From JBGCDD01 sp045105075 (GTDB lineage Bacteria; Pseudomonadota; Alphaproteobacteria; Rhodobacterales; Rhodobacteraceae), in assembly GCA_045105075.1 (NCBI GenBank), contig JBGCDD010000106.1, forward strand, positions 1-42,136: a DNA stretch of 42,136 nt, given 5' to 3'. Position numbers and translations under genes: made by a program. Position 1 is the first letter of the stretch; each line of letters begins with the position of its first letter. Shown piece after piece: positions 15,821 to 24,152 of the stretch. Under the pieces are notes generated by a model. That model searched no databases. It worked only from the letters and a program-made list of their open reading frames with translations, and was not told where the DNA came from.

Positions 15821-16657
15821 CTATTTGTTCTGCGCTGCAAACGCTTTGCGGCTTTCGGAACGGATCGTGTCCAGACAGAACTGCCGGGCTTCCATGTATT
15901 CCGCCGATGTCGTCATATCTGTCGTTCGAGGCCGTTCCAGTTTGACGCGCACATCTTCGATGATCCGCCCCGGAGCCGCGCTCATGATAAGCACCCGATC
16001 GGCGAGGAAAACCGCCTCGTCCACGTCGTGGGTCACAAACACCACTGTGGTGCCGAATTTACGCCAGATGTCGAGCAGACTTTCCTGCATCATCAAGCGG
16101 GTCTGTGCATCCAGAGCACCGAAAGGTTCATCCATCAACAAAACGCTGGGGTAATTGGCCAAAGCCCGTGCGATCCCCACACGTTGCTGCATCCCGCCTG
16201 ACAATTCAGCCGGATACCGGCTACCGAATTTCTTGAGACCAACAAGTTCAAGAAATGTATTGGCGGTTGATCCTGCTTCCGTCCGAGAGGCGCCAGCCAT
16301 CTTGGGGCCAAAGGCGACGTTCTCGTAAACGGTTTTCCACGGCAACAGTGAATATTGCTGAAACACCATGCCGCGGTCTGGCCCCGGGGCTTTGACTTCC
16401 ACATCATCAACGGTGACGCGTCCGGTGGTCGGCGTGGTGTAACCTGCCACCGCGTTCAGCAAAGTGGACTTGCCACAGCCCGACGGCCCGAGGATACACA
16501 CGAACTCGCCGGCTTTGATGTCAATCGACGTGGTTTCAACGGCGCGGTGAGCTGTAGGCCCGCTGCCAAAGGTTATTGAAACCTCGTTGATCGCAATTTG
16601 GCCTTTGCCCTGCGAAGTTGGCGGTTTGGGGGTTTTGAACTTTAGGACATCAAGCAT
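15821..16657 (-). CDS. ABC transporter ATP-binding protein, nitrate/sulfonate/taurine type
   Basis: This 278-aa ATPase has Walker A GPSGCGKST, Q-loop VFQQYSLLPWKTV, signature LSGGMQQRVGIARAL, Walker B VLLMDEPFGALD and H-loop VFVTHDVDEAVFLADR, followed by MSAAPGRI. The last block is typical of SsuB/TauB/NrtD proteins. The start at 16657 has GGAG 9 nt upstream. It is the third gene of the importer, after binding protein and permease. Sequence alone does not separate sulfonate, taurine, nitrate or another anion or small molecule. Confidence 0.9.
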   Translation of the reverse strand: MLDVLKFKTPKPPTSQGKGQIAINEVSITFGSGPTAHRAVETTSIDIKAGEFVCILGPSGCGKSTLLNAVAGYTTPTTGRVTVDDVEVKAPGPDRGMVFQQYSLLPWKTVYENVAFGPKMAGASRTEAGSTANTFLELVGLKKFGSRYPAELSGGMQQRVGIARALANYPSVLLMDEPFGALDAQTRLMMQESLLDIWRKFGTTVVFVTHDVDEAVFLADRVLIMSAAPGRIIEDVRVKLERPRTTDMTTSAEYMEARQFCLDTIRSESRKAFAAQNK

Positions 16658-16709
16658 GTATCAGCTCTCCAATAGGGGGGACGACGGCAACGGGCATCTT
16701 TTCTGCCCC

Positions 16710-17615
16710 TTAGCGGGCGCTCTTTTGCCAACGCAGCATCGGTTTGGTCAAAAGCCGCACCCCAAGGGTCGACAGGGTGCCAAGAAGCCCAATGAACAGC
16801 ATGCCAAGGACAATATCAGGCGTGCGCACCATGGAATAGGCATCCCAGGTGAAGTAGCCGATCCCGTACTGACCGGAGATGATTTCACCCGCAAGGAGCG
16901 AGAACCACGCCACCCCCATGCCAACTGCAAGGCCGGCAGAAATCGAGGGCAGCGCCGCTGGAAAGACAACATGGATGAATTCGTCGAACTTTGACGCACC
17001 CAAGGATCGGGTGGCACGGATCAAAACTTCGGGCGTTTGTTCGGCGCCGCTGATTGTGTTCAAGACGATGGGGAAGAAGGCCCCAAGATAGGTGATAAAG
17101 ATGATCGAGCTTTCCTCGGTCGGCCACATCAGAATGGCGAGCGGTATCCATGCAACCGCCGGAATGGGCCGGAATATTTCGATGTAGGGCAGCAAAAACG
17201 CCCGGGCGAATTTGTTGCGCGCCATGATCAGGCCAGTGGGCACACCCAAAACAACGGCCAGCAAAAAGCTCAGCATGACACGGCGCACCGATACGCCAAG
17301 ATGAACATAGAATTCACTGTCAGCGAGATTGTCTTTCAGCGAGTCAAATACCTCGACCGGAGGCGGGATATTGGTGAAGTTGACAACACCCTTCCATCCC
17401 TGCGCGCTGCCCGTTTGCCAGACCAACAGCCCCAAAATCAAAGAGCCCAACATGATGCACGCACTCTGCGCCCAAGCAGGCAGTTGGAATGCCTTTTGCG
17501 CCGCTGTGGCTTCTACCGGTTTGACCGCTGCTTTGCCGGGAGGTGCGGTGTCGGACGCCACAGGTTCCACGTCTTTGAGGGGGGCGGCTTTTTGGGGCAG
17601 GCTGTTTGCTGACAT
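16710..17615 (-). CDS. ABC transporter permease, nitrate/sulfonate/taurine type
   Basis: About 301 aa. A long polar N-terminal tail (about residues 1-45, rich in Ala, Pro and Lys) precedes the first membrane helix (SACIMLGSLILGLLVW). The C-terminal half shows the ATPase-contact loop IRATRSLGASKFDEFIHVVFPAALP and helices typical of SsuC/TauC. The ATG at 17615 has GGAG 8 nt upstream and is preferred over an open-frame extension to 17654. It sits 52 nt before the ATPase gene and 74 nt after the binding-protein gene, with hairpins in that gap. Confidence 0.88.
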   Translation of the reverse strand: MSANSLPQKAAPLKDVEPVASDTAPPGKAAVKPVEATAAQKAFQLPAWAQSACIMLGSLILGLLVWQTGSAQGWKGVVNFTNIPPPVEVFDSLKDNLADSEFYVHLGVSVRRVMLSFLLAVVLGVPTGLIMARNKFARAFLLPYIEIFRPIPAVAWIPLAILMWPTEESSIIFITYLGAFFPIVLNTISGAEQTPEVLIRATRSLGASKFDEFIHVVFPAALPSISAGLAVGMGVAWFSLLAGEIISGQYGIGYFTWDAYSMVRTPDIVLGMLFIGLLGTLSTLGVRLLTKPMLRWQKSAR

Positions 17616-17640
17616 TGGGTAGATCTCCAAGCTGGCGGAA

Positions 17641-17687
17641 GGCACCGCGCCCAAGAGCGCAGTGCCGGATATCGCTCAAAAAGAGCG
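17641..17687 (-). terminator. Hairpins between binding-protein and permease genes
   Basis: Just after the binding-protein stop, the minus strand can form CGCTC-TTTTT-GAGCG (17673-17687). A stronger stem of nine pairs in ten follows, GGCACTGCGC with GCGCGGTGCC around TCTTGG (17641-17666). There is no long T run after it, so attenuation or mRNA 3'-end protection that keeps binding protein in excess is more likely than full termination. Confidence 0.5.
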
Positions 17688-17689
17688 CC

Positions 17690-19060
17690 TTAGTTGGTGG
17701 TGATACTGTCAAGAATGTCGCTGTACCCAATCAAGCTGGCGCTGTTTGACGCCGCAAAAGCCTCTGCATCGGTTTTCTTGAGGAATGCCGCATAGCCACC
17801 TTCGTCAGAGACGGTGTAGAACGCCGTTTTGCCAAACAGCTTCAGGCCTGAGTTCTCGTCATAAACGTAACTGGCCAGCGGCGCGAAACCGGTGTCACGG
17901 ACGGCTGCCAGACCTTCGAAAAACGCAGTCAGATCAGCATAGGATGAAATCCCGTCACGTGGATGCCAAATCTCGGCGGGTTTGCCTTCGTTCGCGATCG
18001 CAGTGTCCACAACCGAGCTCACCATCGCCTCGTAGTCACCGCCAATGTCAGCAACGGCCGCCTTGATGTAGCTGTCATCCACCCATTTGTCGAAATCCAG
18101 CGGTGGCACGTCACGCTCTTTGACGAGCAAAGCATGGCTTTCTTTCAGGCTAGCAACCCACTGCGGCTTGATAGAGCTCTCGAAGGTCGAAATGCCGCCA
18201 TCGCTGAAGTATAGATACAGAACCTCTTTTTCGATGCCGGTCCATTCGGACACTTTGATCGCCGCATTCACTGGGTCATTGTTGATCCAATCCTGCGCTT
18301 CCAGCGTCGCCTTGGCGTAGGCGTCGATGATCTCTGGGTGTTCCTCAGCAAACGATTTGAGAACCACGGTGCCGTGGAATGTTGGGATCAATGCCTCGCT
18401 GCCGTCATAGATCTTGCGACCTGTGCCCCGGAATTCCATCACTTCCGACCAGGGTGTGAAATCGACATGGGCGTCGATGCGGCCCACGGCGATGTTGTTC
18501 ACCCCAACAGGCGGGCTTTGGTTGACCAGTTTGACGTCGTCGGCCATGCCTTCCCGGTCCAGAACGGCCAGGAACATACCCCAAGCCGCAGAGCCAAAGG
18601 GCGCGGAAACAGATTTGCCTTTCAAGTCCTCAAGCGTGAACACATCCGAGTCCACTGGCACAACAACACCGTTGCCCGTGCCCTTTAGATTGTAGCCTGA
18701 AATCTGGATCAGCAGCGATTCTTCGTTGCCGCCCTTTTGGAACGTGGCGCCATTCACGATAAGAGGGTAGTCGCCCATCACACCAAAGTGCAACTTGCCG
18801 GCGATCATCTGGTTCGTAATCGGAGGGCCAGACGTATAGTCGCGATACACCAGCTTGTAATCCATGCCCTCGTATTTGCCATCTGTCGGCAGATACTTTT
18901 CCAGCAGCTCAAGCTTTTCGATAATGATCCCGCCCGGCACAGTGTTTGTTACCGTACTCTGGTGGCCAATTCCGATGGTCAGTGTTTCCGCAGATGCGAT
19001 GCTGGCCATCGGTACCAAAGTCATCGCAAGAAGCGAGTTTTTGAACGCATGATATGTCAT
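17690..19060 (-). CDS. Periplasmic binding protein, nitrate/sulfonate family
   Basis: This 456-aa binding protein has a signal peptide (MTYHAFKNSLLAMTLVPMAS, likely cut at ASA/E) and a mature start ETLTIGIGHQSTVTNTVPGG. Segments such as KLHFGVMGDYPLIVNGATF, LKGKSVSAPFGSAAWGMFL and NNIAVGRIDAHVDFTPWSEVM are typical of the NMT1/SsuA/NrtA group. It is longer than ordinary SsuA/TauA proteins (about 320 aa) because of a C-terminal extension after about residue 340. The start at 19060 has AGGGAA upstream. It follows the flavoprotein/HEAT operon in the same direction and probably has its own promoter. The ligand is unknown. Confidence 0.86.
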   Translation of the reverse strand: MTYHAFKNSLLAMTLVPMASIASAETLTIGIGHQSTVTNTVPGGIIIEKLELLEKYLPTDGKYEGMDYKLVYRDYTSGPPITNQMIAGKLHFGVMGDYPLIVNGATFQKGGNEESLLIQISGYNLKGTGNGVVVPVDSDVFTLEDLKGKSVSAPFGSAAWGMFLAVLDREGMADDVKLVNQSPPVGVNNIAVGRIDAHVDFTPWSEVMEFRGTGRKIYDGSEALIPTFHGTVVLKSFAEEHPEIIDAYAKATLEAQDWINNDPVNAAIKVSEWTGIEKEVLYLYFSDGGISTFESSIKPQWVASLKESHALLVKERDVPPLDFDKWVDDSYIKAAVADIGGDYEAMVSSVVDTAIANEGKPAEIWHPRDGISSYADLTAFFEGLAAVRDTGFAPLASYVYDENSGLKLFGKTAFYTVSDEGGYAAFLKKTDAEAFAASNSASLIGYSDILDSITTN

Positions 19061-19367
19061 GATCTATTTCCCTGTTTTGTGGCAGTGCGGTGTTTTGCAC
19101 GTCCAGCATGAGGGATGGTCAGGCGCATGTTCTAGGACGAACAGGTGCAATTTCAACAGAATGCAAGCGATGCTCTTAATTTGTGCTAATAAATCGTTAA
19201 ATGGGAGAAAACTACGCAGAAGACTCCCAATTTTTAGCGCCTCAACCGAATCAGTTAAATCGTTTTAAAACAAATGCTTAAATGCCAACCTTAAAGCGAC
19301 CTTAAGCCCCCCGAGAAGGTATCTCGGAGAGCTTAAGAACTCTGAATTTCAGGTGTTAGAAAGCCGA
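19061..19367. promoter_or_regulatory. Intergenic region upstream of the sulfonate-type importer
   Basis: This 307-bp AT-rich gap holds a hairpin just after the HEAT gene and presumably the importer promoter. On the plus strand a repeated motif GTTAAAT occurs twice (in ATCGTTAAATGG near 19193 and CAGTTAAATCGT near 19253), and TTAAATCGTTTTAA near 19255 is a partial palindrome. These are candidate regulator sites. No coding sequence is seen. Confidence 0.4.
19301..19337. terminator. Hairpin downstream of the HEAT-repeat gene
   Basis: CTTAAGC (19301-19307) pairs with GCTTAAG (19331-19337), and inside it CCGAGA (19311-19316) pairs with TCTCGG (19322-19327). The stem lies 31 nt past the HEAT gene stop. 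A T run is lacking, so it may be a weak terminator or a transcript-stabilising stem. Confidence 0.5.
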
Positions 19368-20321
19368 CTAAGCAGCCATTCTGCCCAAGGCCCAGCGGAC
19401 GTTTTTGCGCACATCGGGATCGGGATCGTCTTCGTATTTCTCAAGGTAAGGCCGCGTTTCGACCACGGCCATTTCACCCAAGACTGCGGCGCACTCCTTG
19501 CGCAGGTTGGGGACAGGAATATCCATCATCGGTGCGATCTCAATCGCGGTTTCTGTGGCTTTCAACTTGCCCAAGGACCGGATCGCCTTGACCCGGACTT
19601 GCCAAAAATCATCTGCAAGTGCGGCGCGCAAAGCGGGAATGCATGTGCCCCCCCCAGCCTTGGCCAAAGTCTCGGCGGCCGCTTCGCGCACCAGCCATTC
19701 AGGATCATCCAAGCCGGTGATCAACGTGGCCTCGGCATGTGCAGACGTTGAAAAACCCAAAGCGGCCAACGCAGTTCGGCGGACCTGTGTTTCGGTGTCT
19801 TTTGCGGCGTCCCGCAACGCAGGCAAAGACCCTTCATCTTGCAGCCAGCCAATGACGCCAACCGCGTCAATTCTCACACCGGCATCTGCGTGTTGCAGTG
19901 CGGTAATCGCAGGCCCCATCGCCTCAACCCGGCGCAGCTCTTTGATGCCAGCAAGACAGGCTTTCAGCTTTACCGTATCACCGTCGCCCAGATGCGGCAG
20001 GATCGCGTCACCCGCTGCGGGGTCTTTCAGTTCGGTCAGACTGATTGCTGCGGCCTCGATCACCGCCGGATCACTGTCTGTGAGCGCCGACACCAAGGCC
20101 GCAGCCGTTTCAGGCCCATCAAAATCCGTCAACGCCTGTGCAGCTTGCTTGCGCACGCCCGCATCTTCATCCGCAATGGCGCGGGCGAGATGCGCAATGG
20201 CCGCCGGGTCCGCACTGTCGGCCAGTTCCATGACCGCCATGATCCGCGCACCCGGCGACGGATCATCCAGCGCTTCGGCCAGTTCCGCGATTTCGTCAAA
20301 GTCTTCAAAGAGCGCGTTCAT
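19368..20321 (-). CDS. HEAT-repeat protein
   Basis: This 317-aa protein is built almost wholly of helical HEAT/PBS-lyase-like repeats of about 31 residues. Recurrent units include DPAAIAHLARAIADEDAGVRKQAAQAL, DPAVIEAAAISL, DAGVRIDAVGVIGWL, DTETQVRRTALAALG, DPEWLVREAAAETLA and DPDVRKNVRWALGRM. It has no signal peptide, so it is cytosolic. Such repeats act as scaffolds or as lyase/chaperone-like factors for cofactor-bound proteins. It lies 7 nt after the AprB-like ferredoxin gene, so an assembly or docking role for the flavoprotein-ferredoxin pair is plausible (inference). No catalytic residues are recognisable. Confidence 0.85.
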   Translation of the reverse strand: MNALFEDFDEIAELAEALDDPSPGARIMAVMELADSADPAAIAHLARAIADEDAGVRKQAAQALTDFDGPETAAALVSALTDSDPAVIEAAAISLTELKDPAAGDAILPHLGDGDTVKLKACLAGIKELRRVEAMGPAITALQHADAGVRIDAVGVIGWLQDEGSLPALRDAAKDTETQVRRTALAALGFSTSAHAEATLITGLDDPEWLVREAAAETLAKAGGGTCIPALRAALADDFWQVRVKAIRSLGKLKATETAIEIAPMMDIPVPNLRKECAAVLGEMAVVETRPYLEKYEDDPDPDVRKNVRWALGRMAA

Positions 20322-20328
20322 ATCCGTC

Positions 20329-20574
20329 TCACTTCAACAAAAAGGGCAGGTTGACGGTAACAGCACCGGTCGGGCAATCTGCCTCACAGGGCATGCAGTA
20401 CCAGCATTCGTCGTACTTCATATGCGCTGTTACGGGGCTGCCGTCCGGCCCTTCGACAATGCGCAAAACGTCCAACGGACAGACATCAACGCAAACGGTG
20501 CAACCTTTGTCCGCGATACACAGCGCGTCGTCGATCACAACAGGAACAATGGTAGAGGTTTGAGCCAAGGGCAT
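20329..20574 (-). CDS. 4Fe-4S ferredoxin, AprB-like
   Basis: This 81-aa protein has eight cluster-binding cysteines in two groups: CIADKGCTVCVDVCP (CX5CX2CX3CP) and CWYCMPCEADCP (CX2CX2CX3CP). They should hold two [4Fe-4S] clusters. The CWxCxxCxxxCP block is characteristic of the beta subunit of adenylylsulfate reductase, but the C-terminal tail of AprB is absent. It follows the AprA-like flavoprotein gene by 11 nt and is probably its electron-transfer partner. Confidence 0.88.
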   Translation of the reverse strand: MPLAQTSTIVPVVIDDALCIADKGCTVCVDVCPLDVLRIVEGPDGSPVTAHMKYDECWYCMPCEADCPTGAVTVNLPFLLK

Positions 20575-20585
20575 GATATTATTCC

Positions 20586-22328
20586 TTATTCCGCTGCAAC
20601 TGTGCCGGTGACGCGCTGATTGTTATAGGCGTCTTTTTCGTCGTCTTCGATTTCCACAATGTAATCGTCGACCGCTTTTTTGCTGTGCGCAGGTTTGCCA
20701 TCGTCGCCTTTGGTCAGGATCGTGTGGCAGAACCAGTTCTCGTCATCGCGCTCATATTCCACGCGGTTGTGATAGAGGCCCCACCGGCTTTCGGTCCGGT
20801 AAAGCGACGCGGCGGCGGCCATGTCGGCGCAGTCCATGATGGCGGAAGCTTCCAAGGCGCGCATCAATTCGTGGCTGTCGCGCACATACATTTCCGTCTC
20901 CATGTCGTGGCGAACTTCCTCAAACCGGCGTTGTGCCAGCTCCATTTTTGCGCTCACCTTGGGCGGTTGCAGATAGTCGTTCACAAAGCGGCGGGTTTTG
21001 TATTCAATCTGATTTGGCGGGATGCCATCGTCCCGTTTGGTCGGGGCCAGAACGCGGGTTTTCTCGGCATCAACCTCGCCCATGTCGAATTCTGCGAAAT
21101 CGACGTCTTTGACAAAATCGACCGCATCAAGACCGGCAAATGCGCCATTTGTAAACGCGCCGAGCATGTAATTGTGCGGCACATTCGCCATATCGCCGGC
21201 GGCATAAAGCCCATCAATCGTGGTGCGCGCGCGTTCATCCACAAACACACCGCTGGCGGAATGCCCCGAGCAGAACCCGATTTCCGAGATGTGCATTTCG
21301 ATCATATCGGTGCGGTAATCCGTGCCGCGCCCTTTGTGAAAATGGCCGCGTGTGGGGCGTTCAACGATGTGCAAAACGCGCTCAATCTCGGCCACAGTTT
21401 CTTCGGCAAGGTGGTTCAGCTTGAGATAAACGGGGCCCTTGCCACCCTGCAATTCGTCATAGAATTCCTGCATCATCTGGCCGGACCAATAGTCACATTC
21501 AATAAAGCGTTCGCCATTGGCGTTCGCCGTGTATCCGCCCATCGGACCAGCCACATAGGCGCAAGCTGGACCGTTGTAATCCTTGATCAACGGATTGATC
21601 TGAAAGCACTCAAGGTTCGCAAGGCCCGCACCGGCGTGATAGGCCATCGAATACCCCTCGCCCGACTTCGATGCGTTTTCATAGGTGCCATAGAGATAGC
21701 CAGAAGACGGCAGACCCACACGGCCCGCAGCGCCCAGTGACATGCTCACGGCCTTGGCGAGAAAAAACAAAAACTCCGCAGTGCGCGTGTTCACACAGAC
21801 AGCACCGGCAATGCGGCCCTCTCCGGTCAGCAAACGGGTCGCCATATAGCGGTTGACGATGTTGATACGGGCCTTGCGCAGCTGACGGTAAAGCGCCTTT
21901 TTGACCGTGTCACCATTGGGCATGGGCAGGACGTAGGTGCCGATGTGGTGCACCTTTTTGACGTCATATTCGCCGTTCTGATCCTTTTGGAACCGGATGC
22001 CAAACTGGTCCAGCTCTTCGATGATGCTGTAGCATTCCTCGGCGTAACGATAGACTGCCTTTTGATCGACAATCCCATCATTCGCGATGGTGATTTCCTT
22101 GGTGTATTGCTCAGGCGTGGCATAGCCCGGAATCACCGAATTGTTCAGCCCGTCCATCCCCATCGAGATCGCGCCAGAGCGTTTGACGTTCGCCTTATCA
22201 AGCAGAACAACATTTGCGTCCGGGTTTTTACGCTTGGCCTTGATGGCCGCCATCGGTCCGGCTGTGCCACCGCCAATGATCAGGATGTCACAGTCAATCT
22301 GCGCCGTGCCGTCCAGTATTTCGTCCAT
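20586..22328 (-). CDS. FAD-dependent oxidoreductase, AprA/fumarate-reductase-like flavoprotein
   Basis: This 580-aa flavoprotein belongs to the succinate dehydrogenase/fumarate reductase/adenylylsulfate reductase superfamily. The FAD-binding Rossmann motif IIGGGTAG is at about 17-24, followed by VLLDKANVKRSGAISMGMDG. The C-terminal FAD-closing strand is TIDGLYAAGDMANVPHNYML, and a helical C-terminal domain starts at about residue 440. The pairing with an AprB-like ferredoxin resembles AprAB, but the neighbourhood lacks sulfate-reduction or sulfur-oxidation genes such as sat, dsr or qmo. It likely performs a two-electron redox step on the imported substrate or a product of it. The exact reaction is unknown. 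Confidence 0.85.
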   Translation of the reverse strand: MDEILDGTAQIDCDILIIGGGTAGPMAAIKAKRKNPDANVVLLDKANVKRSGAISMGMDGLNNSVIPGYATPEQYTKEITIANDGIVDQKAVYRYAEECYSIIEELDQFGIRFQKDQNGEYDVKKVHHIGTYVLPMPNGDTVKKALYRQLRKARINIVNRYMATRLLTGEGRIAGAVCVNTRTAEFLFFLAKAVSMSLGAAGRVGLPSSGYLYGTYENASKSGEGYSMAYHAGAGLANLECFQINPLIKDYNGPACAYVAGPMGGYTANANGERFIECDYWSGQMMQEFYDELQGGKGPVYLKLNHLAEETVAEIERVLHIVERPTRGHFHKGRGTDYRTDMIEMHISEIGFCSGHSASGVFVDERARTTIDGLYAAGDMANVPHNYMLGAFTNGAFAGLDAVDFVKDVDFAEFDMGEVDAEKTRVLAPTKRDDGIPPNQIEYKTRRFVNDYLQPPKVSAKMELAQRRFEEVRHDMETEMYVRDSHELMRALEASAIMDCADMAAAASLYRTESRWGLYHNRVEYERDDENWFCHTILTKGDDGKPAHSKKAVDDYIVEIEDDEKDAYNNQRVTGTVAAE

Positions 22329-22392
22329 GAGAGACTCCGATCATGTCTGTTTGAAGTCAGCCTGCGCAGTGCTGCGGCGCGGCAAATGTCAA

Positions 22393-22683
22393 TTAGTTTC
22401 CGTATTGATCGGAAAGTTCGCGAAGATAGACAAAAGGATAGATCGCGCGGTCATGACCGTCTGAAAAATGGACGTTCACGCCCGCAGCCCCCACCTGCGC
22501 AAGGTGCGTGATGGTCAGGTCCGGGACGACGGCAACCTCACCGTGGTCCAACCGTTCTCTTGTGGAATAGGCGTCCCGCGCTTCGCGGCGCAGCAATGTG
22601 GCGGGCAATTCGGATGTGGCCCCGTCCTTCCATTCGACAATCAGGTGGCGGCAGTCAGGCGTGGCAGTCAGGCAATCAATCAT
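22393..22683 (-). CDS. DUF971 (GBBH-like N-terminal domain) protein
   Basis: This 96-aa protein matches the small DUF971 fold found alone or at the N-terminus of gamma-butyrobetaine hydroxylases. It shows LIVEWKDGATSELPATLLRREARDA and VHFSDGHDRAIYPFVYLREL. The ATG at 22683 has AAGGAG 7 nt upstream. It begins the minus-strand operon, 64 nt before the flavoprotein gene. In other bacteria DUF971 proteins sit near iron-sulfur or redox genes, which fits here, but their biochemical role is unclear. Confidence 0.8.
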   Translation of the reverse strand: MIDCLTATPDCRHLIVEWKDGATSELPATLLRREARDAYSTRERLDHGEVAVVPDLTITHLAQVGAAGVNVHFSDGHDRAIYPFVYLRELSDQYGN

Positions 22684-22801
22684 CGGTGTCTCCTTGGTTG
22701 AGCCCAGATTGCCGCAACGCAGAATCTCTCAATAGCAATTTGTTTACGGACAGCCTTTCTGCAGCGCGGCACAAAGACCAAAACAACAAGGAGAGTGCGC
22801 C
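22684..22801. promoter_or_regulatory. Divergent promoter region between flavoprotein operon and ferredoxin operon
   Basis: The 118-bp gap carries ribosome sites in both directions (AAGGAG for DUF971, AAGGAGA for the ferredoxin). The arrangement suggests co-regulation of the two redox operons. No certain promoter hexamers were identified. Confidence 0.4.
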
Positions 22802-23143
22802 ATGACATTTGTCGTCACTGACAATTGTATCGCCTGTAAGTACACAGACTGTGTGTCGGTCTGCCCGGTGGATTGCTTTTATGAGGGCGAGAACATGAGC
22901 GTCATCGATCCCGACGAGTGTATCGATTGTGGCGTTTGTGAACCGGAATGCCCAGCCGATGCTATTCGCGCAGACACCGAAGACGGCATGGAAAAATGGG
23001 TCGTGTTCAATGAAAAATTCGCCAAGATCTGGCCGGTGATCACCGAAGCCAAGGACCCGTTGCCCACTGCCGATGGGCTTGATGGGCAAACCGGCAAGCT
23101 CGACAGTCATTTCTCAGAGAAACCCGCAAGTCAGGCGGCGTGA
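22802..23143 (+). CDS. fdxA: 7Fe ferredoxin, FdxA type
   Basis: This 113-aa ferredoxin begins MTFVVTDNCIACKYTDCVSVCPVDCFYEG and continues PDECIDCGVCEPECPADAI, followed by the long C-terminal tail usual for FdxA. The cysteine spacing indicates one [3Fe-4S] and one [4Fe-4S] cluster. AAGGAG lies 8 nt upstream. It overlaps or abuts the ferredoxin-NADP reductase gene, so NADPH-to-ferredoxin electron flow is its likely function. It lies divergent from the AprAB-like operon and is a probable electron donor to it (inference). Confidence 0.92.
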   Translation: MTFVVTDNCIACKYTDCVSVCPVDCFYEGENMSVIDPDECIDCGVCEPECPADAIRADTEDGMEKWVVFNEKFAKIWPVITEAKDPLPTADGLDGQTGKLDSHFSEKPASQAA

Positions 23144-23154
23144 AGGACGTTATC

Positions 23155-23955
23155 ATGAATGTGCAAAACACCGCCAAGACCAAGATCATGCCCGATGCGC
23201 AGACCGTCACATCGGTTCAGCACTGGAGTGACACATTGTTCTCCTTTCGCGTGACGCGCCCGCAATCCTTGCGCTTTCGCTCGGGCGAGTTTGTGATGAT
23301 CGGGTTGTTGAAAGACGATGGCAAACCTTTGTTGCGGGCGTATTCAATTGCGTCGCCTTCTTGGGATGACGAGCTTGAGTTTTACTCGATCAAAGTCCCG
23401 GATGGTCCGCTCACGTCGCGCTTGCAACAAATCACTCCGGGAGATGAGATTATTCTGCGCCCCAAACCTGTTGGGACCTTGGTGTTGGACGCGCTGCTCC
23501 CTGCCAAACGGCTTTGGATGGTGTGTACCGGCACCGGAGTGGCGCCTTTTGCCTCGCTCCTGCGTGATCCCGAAACTTGGGAGCGATACGATGAGGTGAT
23601 CCTTGCACATACCTGTCGCAGCAATGCTGAGCTGGCTTATGGCCGCGCGTTGGTTGAAGCCCTGCCCCAAGATCCGTTGATCGGGGAAATGGTCGCCGGG
23701 AAGCTGCGGTATTACCCCACAACCACGCGCGAGCCCTCCGACATCGAAGGCCGCATCAGCGACCATATCCGCGATGGTCGCATCTTTGGCGCGCTTGGCC
23801 TGCCAGCTTGGTCGCAAGACACGGATCGCATCATGGTGTGCGGCAATCTGGCGTTAAACAAGGACATCATGAGCCTGTGCGAATTGCATGGCCTGAGCGA
23901 AGGCGCGAACTCCGACCCCAAACACTTTGTGGTGGAAAAGGCTTTTATCGACTGA
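23155..23955 (+). CDS. fpr: Ferredoxin-NADP reductase
   Basis: This FAD enzyme of about 266 aa exchanges electrons between NADPH and ferredoxin or flavodoxin. It shows the FAD-binding RAYSIASPSW, the NADP-binding GTGVAPFASLLRDPETWERYD and the C-terminal NLALNKDIMSLCELHGL and HFVVEKAF typical of bacterial Fpr. The ATG at 23155 has AAGGA 8 nt upstream. An in-frame GTG at 23140 overlaps the ferredoxin stop and is the alternative start. No damage is seen. Confidence 0.9.
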   Translation: MNVQNTAKTKIMPDAQTVTSVQHWSDTLFSFRVTRPQSLRFRSGEFVMIGLLKDDGKPLLRAYSIASPSWDDELEFYSIKVPDGPLTSRLQQITPGDEIILRPKPVGTLVLDALLPAKRLWMVCTGTGVAPFASLLRDPETWERYDEVILAHTCRSNAELAYGRALVEALPQDPLIGEMVAGKLRYYPTTTREPSDIEGRISDHIRDGRIFGALGLPAWSQDTDRIMVCGNLALNKDIMSLCELHGLSEGANSDPKHFVVEKAFID

Positions 23956-24152
23956 ACCGGTCCCCGACGTGCGCACCCAAGCCCCTTCAAACCTGCGCTT
24001 TGTCAGCAGCGAACCGCACAAAATCTCCGCCGGCTCCCGACCGTTGCTGCACAACTGTGCATCCAGCAGGGTTTCTGTGCCGTTTGATCGCGTTTGTGTC
24101 CGTGCCTTGCAGCAAGCTCGCTAGGGTTTTCGAGACAGAAGGGATGCCAGTG

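Noticed and set aside
19498..20619. A 373-codon plus-strand frame across the HEAT and ferredoxin genes
   Set aside because: Ser/Ala-rich mirror of the HEAT repeats with no recognisable motif; both minus-strand genes are clearly real.
20586..22328. Genuine dissimilatory adenylylsulfate reductase
   Set aside because: The ferredoxin partner is too short and no sat, dsr or qmo genes are nearby; only superfamily similarity is supported.
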